Of a stretch of DNA of 7,833 nt, positions 1 to 5,272 are shown piece after piece (position 1 is the stretch's first letter; each line of letters starts with the position of its first letter). Made by a program: the position numbers and the translations under genes. Where the stretch lies: NCBI GenBank assembly GCA_023440945.1, contig JAEZRL010000275.1, positions 1 through 7,833 on the forward strand, read 5' to 3'. This DNA is from Bacteroidota bacterium. GTDB taxonomy: Bacteria > Bacteroidota > Bacteroidia > Chitinophagales > Chitinophagaceae. The notes under the pieces are model-generated. The model saw only the letters and a list, made by a program, of their open reading frames with translations. It was not told the DNA's origin and did no database searches.

Positions 1-479
1 GTGAACTGGCAAATGAAAACCGTTTCAGAAAAGACTTGATTTATCGTATCAATACAGTTGAGATTACAGTTCCGCCTTTGCGCAAGCGGAAAGAAGATAT
101 AGTAATGCTTGCAAAACATTTTGCAAAACTGTACACCGATAAATACATGAAACCAAACGTGGAGTTTGATAATTCTGCTTTAGAAAAACTGCAGTTATAT
201 CATTATCCTGGTAATGTTCGGGAATTGCAGTACACCATAGAAAGAGCGATAATAATGGCGGAAGATGAAGTGCTTTCTGCGAAAGATCTTATCTTCTCTC
301 CCATTGAATCTGCTCCTGTGGAAAAGAAAGATGATGATGAACTGAACCTCAGCAATCTTGAAAAAAATACAATTCTTCGTGTAATAGAAAAACACAGTGG
401 TAATATTACAAAAGCTGCAAAAGAATTAGGATTAACAAGAACAGCTTTATACAGAAGATTGAGTAAGTATGATATTTAA
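1..479 (+). CDS. Sigma-54-dependent NtrC-family response regulator, C-terminal part (5' end outside window)
   Basis: The reading frame is open from base 3, so the gene begins upstream and about 158 C-terminal residues are visible. Near the left edge is the arginine-finger segment FRKDLIYRIN (bases 24-53), followed by VPPLRKRKEDI, both diagnostic of sigma-54 activator AAA+ domains. The sensor-II motif PGNVREL lies at 207-227. The last ~43 residues (about 345-476) form a Fis-type helix-turn-helix with NITKAAKELGLTRTALYRRL as its core. Family members hydrolyse ATP to remodel sigma-54 RNA polymerase and bind upstream palindromes. Walker A, GAFTGA and any receiver domain lie outside the window, so 'response regulator' is inferred from the histidine kinase gene 50 bp downstream on the same strand. 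The TTG at 36 is not a real start, because conserved AAA+ sequence continues upstream of it. Confidence 0.93.
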   Translation, partial: ELANENRFRKDLIYRINTVEITVPPLRKRKEDIVMLAKHFAKLYTDKYMKPNVEFDNSALEKLQLYHYPGNVRELQYTIERAIIMAEDEVLSAKDLIFSPIESAPVEKKDDDELNLSNLEKNTILRVIEKHSGNITKAAKELGLTRTALYRRLSKYDI

Positions 480-482
480 CGG

Positions 483-524
483 ATGGCTTATGGTTTATAG
501 CTGATAGCTCAAAGCCCAAAAAAG
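483..524 (+). repeat. Degenerate heptameric tandem repeat, six units
   Basis: Between the regulator stop and the kinase start, the sequence divides cleanly into 7-base units: ATGGCTT, ATGGTTT, ATAGCTG, ATAGCTC, AAAGCCC, AAAAAAG. The first four follow the pattern AT-R-G-(C/T)-T-N, and the last two drift. The array nearly fills the spacer and stops five bases before the kinase ATG. Short 7-base intergenic repeats of this general look occur in Bacteroidota genomes, but that is recollection and was not searched here. The array lies within the presumed transcript. Confidence 0.55.
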
Positions 525-529
525 ATCAC

Positions 530-1873
530 ATGTTTAAGAAATTTGACTGGAGCATTTTATTTAGAGTAATATTCCTGTTTATTATATTATGCATTGCGGC
601 ATTCGTGTTTGTAAAAGGAATGTATATCTATGAAGTTTTCATCATACCGGTTGTTGCTTATTTACTGGTTGATTTTTATAAATTTCATAAAAAGGCGCAG
701 AAAGAAGTGGAGCAGTTTGTGGAAGCAGTTCATTATCGTGATTTCACGCGCTATTTCGATGAAACAAATGGGCCACTTGAACTAAAACCTCTGCGAAAAG
801 GTTTTAATGAAATAACTTCTACATTCAAAGTTATAAGCAAGGAAAAAGAAACACAATACCAGTATCTGCAAAAGATATTAGAGCTAGTTGATACAGGCAT
901 TCTTTCTTATGATATGGAAGGCGGCGAAGTAGTTTGGATGAATGATTCATTAAAAAAATTGTTGCAGATACCTTATTTAAAAACTATACAATCTTTAGAT
1001 AAAAGAGACAATCATTTATGTGCACAGATAATTGATCTTAAACCCGGAGAAAGCATTATATCAACCATTCATTCAGGACGAGCCACTCTAAAAGTTTTAT
1101 TATCTGCAACGGCTTTTCAAACAGAAGGAAGAAAATACAAACTGCTCGCTTTTCAAAATGTAAATGAAGCATTGGATGAAACAGAATCGAAGGCCTGGCA
1201 AAAATTGTTAAGTGTGATGACTCATGAAATTATGAATTCTGTTGCACCAATTTCTTCGCTTGCCGATACTTTGAAATACCGCTTGCAGGAGAGTGTAGCA
1301 CATCTCGATAACTCCGATGGTGCAGTGGATGATTTGGAAATAGGCATTAATACCATTAAACGCAGAAGCGAAGGTTTGCTAAAGTTTACAGAAACGTACA
1401 GAAGTTTAAATAAGATAACTACACTTAATCTTACAAAAGTTTATGCACGGGATCTTTTTGAAAATCTGCATAACCTTATGGAGCCTACATTAGAACAAAA
1501 GCATATTGAACTTGACATAATTTTAAAAGACACGGACTTGCAATTAGAAATTGATGTAAACCTTGTTGAGCAAGTGCTTATTAATTTAGTGGTAAATGCA
1601 ATTGATGCAGTAAAGGACAAAGAAAAGCCGGAGATCATTTTAACGGCGGTGCAAAATCCCGGAGCAAGAAAACCAGTCATAAAAGTTGCTGATAACGGCC
1701 CGGGTATGGAAGAAGATCTTCTTGATAAAATATTCATTCCTTTCTTCAGCACAAAAAAAACGGGAAGTGGAATCGGGCTGAGTTTATGTAAACAAATAAT
1801 GATGTTGCATAAAGGAAATATTACTGTTCAATCTGTTGTTGGAGAAGGAACGGTTTTTACTTTACAGTTTTAA
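530..1873 (+). CDS. PAS-containing membrane sensor histidine kinase (NtrB/NtrY-like)
   Basis: A 447-residue kinase expected to phosphorylate the upstream NtrC-type regulator. Two hydrophobic segments at about 9-28 and 34-50 are joined by only a few residues, so there is essentially no periplasmic sensor. A linker (51-108) leads to a PAS-like region at about 110-212. The HisKA H-box is THEIMNSVAPI, with phospho-acceptor His232; Ser replaces the usual Pro after HE-x-x-N, a variant I associate with Bacteroidota NtrY-like kinases. The HATPase_c domain is complete: N-box INLVVNAIDA with Asn356, G1 box DNGPGM (388-393), F-box IFIPFFSTKK (401-410) and G2 box GSGIGLSL (412-419). Membrane anchoring plus a cytoplasmic PAS suggests sensing of a membrane or cytoplasmic cue, which cannot be named. 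The gene probably shares a transcript with the regulator. No clear terminator follows the stop. Confidence 0.93.
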   Translation: MFKKFDWSILFRVIFLFIILCIAAFVFVKGMYIYEVFIIPVVAYLLVDFYKFHKKAQKEVEQFVEAVHYRDFTRYFDETNGPLELKPLRKGFNEITSTFKVISKEKETQYQYLQKILELVDTGILSYDMEGGEVVWMNDSLKKLLQIPYLKTIQSLDKRDNHLCAQIIDLKPGESIISTIHSGRATLKVLLSATAFQTEGRKYKLLAFQNVNEALDETESKAWQKLLSVMTHEIMNSVAPISSLADTLKYRLQESVAHLDNSDGAVDDLEIGINTIKRRSEGLLKFTETYRSLNKITTLNLTKVYARDLFENLHNLMEPTLEQKHIELDIILKDTDLQLEIDVNLVEQVLINLVVNAIDAVKDKEKPEIILTAVQNPGARKPVIKVADNGPGMEEDLLDKIFIPFFSTKKTGSGIGLSLCKQIMMLHKGNITVQSVVGEGTVFTLQF

Positions 1874-2077
1874 TTGTTTCCTGAATTGTTTTAAGTTCTT
1901 TTGATAGTTATAGCTAAAATAATTGTTTGCACTATCCTAATTAACCATGTATAAAATTCCCCAGCAGAACAATTTATTTTGATTTTCTTATCAGAATTTC
2001 GTTTCGCTTTACTTCAACAACTGTCAAATATTCATGCTTCTGTTTTTAATCGTTGTACAAAATTTAACAGGATTACT
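1874..2077. other. Gene-free AT-rich spacer, upstream part
   Basis: This is the first two thirds of a 328-bp gap between the kinase and the lipoprotein operon. I found no convincing open frame, no terminator hairpin after the kinase and no tRNA-like fold. It is pyrimidine-rich on the + strand around 1975-2060, without further recognisable structure. The repeat and palindrome that look regulatory start at 2078 and are listed separately. Confidence 0.5.
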
Positions 2078-2119
2078 AAACCTTTCTTAAACCTTTTCTC
2101 ATTAACACTTTAAAGGTTT
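2078..2119. promoter_or_regulatory. AAACCTTT box cluster (direct pair plus inverted copy), candidate regulator site
   Basis: AAACCTTT occurs at 2078-2085 and again at 2089-2096, start-to-start 11 bp, about one helical turn. The exact inverted copy AAAGGTTT is at 2112-2119, 15 bp beyond the second box. Three exact 8-mers in 42 bp, upstream of the lipoprotein/beta-barrel operon, suggest a protein-binding site. If transcription starts near 2170, as the element at 2143 would predict, the boxes sit at about -50 to -92, a plausible place for an activator. The bound protein is unknown; the NtrC-type regulator in this window is one candidate. Confidence 0.4.
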
Positions 2120-2142
2120 GTATAGCCGTATTTGTATTTTGA

Positions 2143-2162
2143 TTGGTACTCACTTTGTACCA
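2143..2162 (+). promoter_or_regulatory. Palindrome TGGTAC-N7-GTACCA overlapping a sigma-54-like -24/-12 element
   Basis: Bases 2144-2162 form a perfect 6-bp inverted repeat with a 7-base spacer, TGGTACTCACTTTGTACCA. The same bases also read as a degenerate sigma-54 promoter: TTGGTACT-N4-TTGTA against consensus TTGGCACG-N4-TTGCW. It has GG at 2145-2146 and the -12 G ten bases later, but the -12 dinucleotide is GT instead of GC. The start would fall near 2170, giving a leader of about 32 bases to the ATG at 2202. Palindrome and promoter are competing readings: the arms could be an operator, or the symmetry could be incidental. A sigma-54 activator gene in the same window raises the prior but does not prove it. 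Confidence 0.35.
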
Positions 2163-2201
2163 TTTGTTATTGTTAAAAAATCAGAAGAAAAATTGAAACT
2201 T

Positions 2202-2834
2202 ATGAAACGAACATTTGCATTAATGACAGGTATTGTGGCCATAGCAGCAACACTAACATCATGTCATAAAGAACCATTAAATAATCTTACAAACGAAGAA
2301 TCACGCATTTATATAACCAATTTTGATTCTTCAGCTAATTTTTCCAATTACCACACTTACAGTATTTCCGATTCGGTTGCTTTAATTAAGAATGGCCAGG
2401 CAACAAGACAATTAACGAGCGTTGACCAGGCTTATATAACAGCCGTAAAGAAATACTTAAACCAGATTGGATATACGCAGGTTGCAAAAACGGAAGATCC
2501 TGATCTTGGCGTGGATGTGAACAGGATCGTCAATACTTCCACTGGTGTTATAAGCTATCCTGATTATTGGGGTTATTACGGAAGTTACTGGGATCCTTAT
2601 TACTGGGGTTATGGTGGTTATGATTATTATGTACCTTATTCTTATGCTGTTTACCAGGTGAATGAAGGCGCCATGTCAATAGACTTTCTTGACTTAAAAG
2701 ATGCGCATACCAACAATAAAATAAATGTGGTATGGACCGGTCTGATAAGAGGTGAAGGTATTTTCAGTGAATCAACTGCAGACAGCCAGGTAAAAGCATT
2801 ATTTGATCAGTCTGCTTATTTATCCAAACATTAA
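2202..2834 (+). CDS. DUF4136-like envelope lipoprotein
   Basis: I place the start at the ATG at 2202, giving 210 residues. It begins a textbook lipoprotein signal: MKRTF, a hydrophobic stretch to residue 18, then lipobox LTSC with lipidated Cys21. The frame is open upstream to 2118, but that would put 28 non-signal residues ahead of the signal peptide. Purine-rich AGAAGAAAAA lies shortly upstream of 2202. FDSSANFSNYHTYSI (41-55), the DPDLGVDVN segment (99-107) and the late GAMSIDFLDLKD...VVWTG block (156-180) resemble the DUF4136 family, whose function is unknown. Residues 119-151 are very rich in Tyr, Trp and Gly. His-Lys-Glu after Cys21 could be part of a Bacteroidota surface-export signal (speculative). 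The gene is 15 bp upstream of a beta-barrel gene, so the two are probably co-transcribed and both act in the outer membrane. Confidence 0.82.
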   Translation: MKRTFALMTGIVAIAATLTSCHKEPLNNLTNEESRIYITNFDSSANFSNYHTYSISDSVALIKNGQATRQLTSVDQAYITAVKKYLNQIGYTQVAKTEDPDLGVDVNRIVNTSTGVISYPDYWGYYGSYWDPYYWGYGGYDYYVPYSYAVYQVNEGAMSIDFLDLKDAHTNNKINVVWTGLIRGEGIFSESTADSQVKALFDQSAYLSKH

Positions 2835-2849
2835 AAAAAGAAAAGAAAT

Positions 2850-3473
2850 ATGAAAAAGATGAGAAATATGTTAACTGTTATAGCTTGTTTATTCACAGTT
2901 ATTACAGTTAAAGCGCAGGAAAAAGGAGAAGTGAAACTAAATCTGAATTATAATTACAGCATGCCTGTTGGTTCTTTTAAAAACGATCTCATAAGCAATG
3001 CTTCACCGAGAGGTGCTTCAGGCTCTATCCTGTATGGCTTTAATAATAAATGGGCAGCAGGATTGTATGTTGGCTACCAGGATTATTATCAGAAATATCC
3101 AAGAACAATTTATCAGACAGGAAAAAATCAAAATACTTCAGCCGTGCTTAGTAATTCAATTCAAACAATGCCCTTTATGGCAAAAGGAAAATTTTCACCT
3201 CTAACAACAGGCTTTATTCGTCCTTACGTTACTGCTGCCGCAGGTGGAAATCTGATAGATTTCAGGCAGTATTTGGGTGAGTTTGGCGGAAGCGAAACAA
3301 GTGTAAGCTTTGCAGCCCAGGGCGGTGTTGGAATCGAAATTCCTTTTGGCAGATTAAGTTCTTCAGGTTTTCATATCGGTGCCACTTATAATTATGTACC
3401 TTACACAAGAAACGGTTATAAGAACCTGAATGCAGTTAATTTGCAGGCTGGTATTTCTATTCCTTTGCGATAA
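2850..3473 (+). CDS. Small outer-membrane beta-barrel protein
   Basis: A 207-residue exported protein. The start MKKMRNML leads a signal peptide whose hydrophobic core spans about 7-20, with likely cleavage in VKAQE near residues 22-23. The mature part alternates short aromatic/glycine strands and polar turns, for example LNLNYNYSMPVGSF, WAAGLYVGYQDYY, IRPYVTAAAGG, FHIGATYNYVPY, and a final LQAGISIPLR. This fits an 8-10 stranded barrel of the Bacteroidota OMP_b-brl type. The specific function is not recognisable. The gene starts 15 bp after the lipoprotein stop, with only A-rich sequence between, so they form an operon and may work together at the cell surface. A second in-frame ATG at residue 4 is possible. 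The strong hairpin at 3497 ends the unit. Confidence 0.8.
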   Translation: MKKMRNMLTVIACLFTVITVKAQEKGEVKLNLNYNYSMPVGSFKNDLISNASPRGASGSILYGFNNKWAAGLYVGYQDYYQKYPRTIYQTGKNQNTSAVLSNSIQTMPFMAKGKFSPLTTGFIRPYVTAAAGGNLIDFRQYLGEFGGSETSVSFAAQGGVGIEIPFGRLSSSGFHIGATYNYVPYTRNGYKNLNAVNLQAGISIPLR

Positions 3474-3496
3474 CAAATTTGCCCTTTGAATACTAT

Positions 3497-3521
3497 AAGC
3501 TTCCTTCGGGAAGCTTTTTTT
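3497..3521 (+). terminator. Intrinsic terminator of the lipoprotein/beta-barrel operon
   Basis: A perfect 8-bp stem, AAGCTTCC paired with GGAAGCTT, is closed by a TTCG loop on a C-G pair, the especially stable UUCG tetraloop. It runs straight into a run of T residues. It lies 24 bases after the beta-barrel stop codon. Confidence 0.93.
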
Positions 3522-3632
3522 AAATACTTTACTTTTTATTTAAAATTTATAGCTTTTTTTAAGTTTCTTTAGCATATTTTAAAAGGCTTTTCAGGGAAAA
3601 TTTGATAAATTCAATGTTCAAATTTTTTCGTT

Positions 3633-3824
3633 ATGCAAACTTCCTATTCTGTAGAAAAGCTGAAACGATTGGTGCCGGAGATGGACCAGCAGCAAATTGA
3701 GAAAACGATCGGTGAGATTGAAAAAGATCAAAAGTTGTACAATCGTTTTGATGTGTATACGATGTATATTCTTTTGTATAAAAGAGCTGAAGCAATAAAG
3801 TCTGGAAAAAAGATGCTTTATTAA
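3633..3824 (+). CDS. Small hypothetical protein, 63 residues
   Basis: I do not recognise this family. The frame runs from ATG at 3633 to TAA. The product begins MQTSYSVEKLKRLVPEMDQQ and is charged, with many Lys, Glu and Gln, probably mostly helical (two helices at about 7-32 and 37-57). It has no signal peptide, membrane segment or cysteine. Its reality is supported by context: it sits alone between two strong same-strand terminators (3497-3521 and 3866-3893), and no overlapping frame competes. It would therefore be a monocistronic cytoplasmic protein. The start has no Shine-Dalgarno sequence, only a T-rich stretch, which is not unusual in this phylum. I saw no clear promoter in the 110 bp upstream. 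Confidence 0.62.
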   Translation: MQTSYSVEKLKRLVPEMDQQQIEKTIGEIEKDQKLYNRFDVYTMYILLYKRAEAIKSGKKMLY

Positions 3825-3865
3825 ATCGTTTTTCTCATAGTCTAGTGACCTCTTGAAGGTCTTAC

Positions 3866-3893
3866 AGCTTCACATTCCTGTGAAGCTTTTTTT
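3866..3893 (+). terminator. Intrinsic terminator after the 63-residue gene
   Basis: A 9-bp stem, AGCTTCACA (3866-3874) with TGTGAAGCT (3879-3887), has a TTCC loop and a T run to 3893. A smaller hairpin, GACCT/AGGTC (3847-3851 with 3857-3861), immediately precedes it. The outer arms share AGCTTC...GAAGCT-T(n) with the terminator at 3497. Confidence 0.9.
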
Positions 3894-3894
3894 A

Positions 3895-4048
3895 TTGAAC
3901 GGATATTTGTCAAACTATAAGGCAAACATCTTATTGTTAGCCTCAACCCTTTCCAATACCGAACCAGGAGTTGAAGTGAGTGACACAACGAAGCTTAGTA
4001 GCAATACAAAAGCCTAACCAAATAATTTTCTAAAAATAATCACTTCAA
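3895..4048. repeat. Intergenic block with ATG-less open frame and inverted repeats; possible interspersed repeat
   Basis: A frame is open from TTG at 3895 to TAA at 4015-4017 (40 codons) and ends in PGVEVSDTTKLSSNTKA; it contains no ATG. The same bases hold an imperfect hairpin, AGGCAAACA (3920-3928) with TGTTAGCCT (3935-3943), one mismatch and a 6-base loop. A perfect 9-bp inverted repeat, TTGAAGTGA (3971-3979) and TCACTTCAA (4040-4048), encloses the frame's 3' part. The stretch around 3940-4015 is less AT-rich than its flanks. From memory, similar wording recurs between genes in Bacteroidota genomes, which suggests a dispersed repeat more than a gene; this was not searched. A small RNA or tiny protein remains possible. 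Confidence 0.35.
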
Positions 4049-4058
4049 AAATTTACGA

Positions 4059-4089
4059 TTTGCCAAACGCTATTAATATTGTATTTATA
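4059..4089 (+). promoter_or_regulatory. Possible Bacteroidota-type promoter for the LOG-family gene
   Basis: TTTG at 4059-4062 and TATTTATA at 4082-4089 are separated by 19 bases, the spacing expected for the phylum's -33 TTTG and -7 TAnnTTTG boxes. The -7 box has two mismatches. Transcription would begin near 4096, giving an almost leaderless message for the ATG at 4100. This is weak evidence. Confidence 0.28.
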
Positions 4090-4099
4090 AAGTAAACAA

Positions 4100-4648
4100 A
4101 TGCATCAATCTGTTACCGTGTTTTGCGGGTCAAGATTTGGCAACGATCCGTTGTATGTTGAGCATGCAAAAGAATTAGGAAAATTATTGGCTGAAAATAA
4201 CATCACGCTTATCTATGGCGGTGGTAACAATGGTTTGATGGGCGCCGTTGCAAACGCTGTGCTCGAGAATAACGGAAAAGTTACCGGTGTTATTCCTGAA
4301 ATGCTTATTAACCGTGAAGTGCAGCATGAAAGCCTTACTGCTTTACACATAGTAAGCGACATGCACGAAAGAAAAAAATTGTTGTTCAAATTTGCTGAAG
4401 CTGCCATTATTTTACCCGGTGGCAACGGAACTCTGGATGAGATGTTCGAGATAATGACGTGGAACCAGTTAACCATTCATAACAAAAAAATAATCCTGCT
4501 GAATACAGCAGGATATTATAACAATCTTATCGCGCATCTTGTGCAAATGCAAAAGGAAGGTTTTTTATACGAGAACTGGCAAACGATGGTGGACATTTAC
4601 ACCACGCCAGGTGCCGTTATCGCTGGCCTGGTCGAAGATAAAAATTAA
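4100..4648 (+). CDS. LOG-family (TIGR00730-type) nucleoside 5'-monophosphate phosphoribohydrolase
   Basis: A 182-residue Rossmann-fold protein of the family once annotated as lysine decarboxylase. Members cleave the base from cytokinin-riboside or purine 5'-monophosphates, releasing ribose 5-phosphate. Visible signatures are VFCGSR near the N-terminus (7-12), the glycine-rich YGGGNNGLMGAVANAV segment (39-54), SDMHERKKLL with Arg91, and PGGNGTLDEMFE with Glu114. Arg91 and Glu114 match the catalytic pair known in the family. The length is typical and there is no signal peptide, so it is cytoplasmic. The physiological substrate cannot be read from sequence; in non-plant-associated bacteria it is usually unclear. 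The 3' end overlaps the convergent beta-barrel gene by 32 bp and no terminator separates them. Confidence 0.92.
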   Translation: MHQSVTVFCGSRFGNDPLYVEHAKELGKLLAENNITLIYGGGNNGLMGAVANAVLENNGKVTGVIPEMLINREVQHESLTALHIVSDMHERKKLLFKFAEAAIILPGGNGTLDEMFEIMTWNQLTIHNKKIILLNTAGYYNNLIAHLVQMQKEGFLYENWQTMVDIYTTPGAVIAGLVEDKN

Positions 4649-5255
4649 AGCCAGCACGGATAATCGGCCTTGCACGTTTTTGACCATAAGAGTTAACATC
4701 AATGTAAGGCGAATTTGCGTCTCTTAAAAAGTCCATACCAACCATGATGTAATAACTCCCCTGCCCTACCATGCGTTGTGTATAACCGATACCGCCAATT
4801 AAACTGGAAGCATTTGTTGTAGTGGAATAAGTATCTCCTGTTGACTGATCACGCAGGTTATAATGCGTCCAATTTTTTTCATACTGGCCTTGTACAAATA
4901 AAAAGTGAACAGGATATAAACGCACAAAAGGCCCGATGCCATAATTGAAAGCCCTTTGTCTTATCCCGGGATTATAATAATTATAGTCTGCACTAAGAGT
5001 GGAATAATTCAGATTAAAGCCCAAACCTGCATCAATCCATTCTGCAATAGTATAACCGATTTCAGGATTTGCGCCGATAGACACGCTTCCGCTTGAAAAA
5101 CCTGCACCGATACTTCCGCCAAGAAAAATATTATCCTTCCTGAACTTCCCTTTCATCGGGTCCTGGTTATCACCGTTATCATCCTGCGCATTTGCCCGGA
5201 TGAACAACACCGATAAAAAAGAAAGTGCGATTATTTTTTTTATCATGTCTTTCAT
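4617..5255 (-). CDS. Outer-membrane beta-barrel protein, 212 residues
   Basis: The product starts MKDMIKKIIALSF, with a signal peptide core at about 8-18 and a likely cleavage ANA|QDD after residue 23. A short acidic linker (DDNGDNQDP) precedes amphipathic strands rich in Gly, Tyr and Phe: IFLGGSIGAGFSSG, AGLGFNLNYS, FNYGIGPFVRLY, LFVQGQYEKNW, SLIGGIGYTQRM, YYIMVGMDF and IIRAGFNFYL. This pattern fits a small Bacteroidota outer-membrane barrel of unknown cargo. It lies 17 bp downstream of the FAD dehydrogenase on the same strand, so the pair is probably co-transcribed. An alternative ATG is at residue 4. The barrel would normally end at FNFYL; the extra tail RPGQR reaches into the convergent LOG-family gene and creates the overlap. 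Confidence 0.82.
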   Translation of the reverse strand: MKDMIKKIIALSFLSVLFIRANAQDDNGDNQDPMKGKFRKDNIFLGGSIGAGFSSGSVSIGANPEIGYTIAEWIDAGLGFNLNYSTLSADYNYYNPGIRQRAFNYGIGPFVRLYPVHFLFVQGQYEKNWTHYNLRDQSTGDTYSTTTNASSLIGGIGYTQRMVGQGSYYIMVGMDFLRDANSPYIDVNSYGQKRARPIIRAGFNFYLRPGQR

Positions 5256-5272
5256 TTACACAAACTTAAACG

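Noticed and set aside
1441..1752. 103-codon frame antisense to the histidine kinase
   Set aside because: It lies wholly inside the kinase catalytic domain and encodes nothing recognisable; it is a shadow of that gene's codon usage.
2118..2201. Upstream extension of the lipoprotein to an earlier alternative start
   Set aside because: It would place 28 residues before a textbook lipoprotein signal peptide and overlaps the regulatory-looking palindrome at 2143-2162.
2998..3204. 68-codon + frame within the beta-barrel gene
   Set aside because: It is an alternative frame of a coherent signal-peptide-bearing barrel protein, with no independent support.
3841..3861. GACCT/AGGTC hairpin just before the 3866 terminator as a separate RNA element
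   Set aside because: The stem is only 5 bp and has no T run; most simply it is part of the 3' untranslated region.
4213..4476. 87-codon minus-strand frame inside the LOG-family gene
   Set aside because: It covers the catalytic motifs of the real gene in the opposite strand and has no coherent domain.
4539..4727. 62-codon + frame bridging the LOG-family and beta-barrel genes
   Set aside because: It runs out of frame through the LOG-family end and antisense to the barrel, and its product is basic and featureless.
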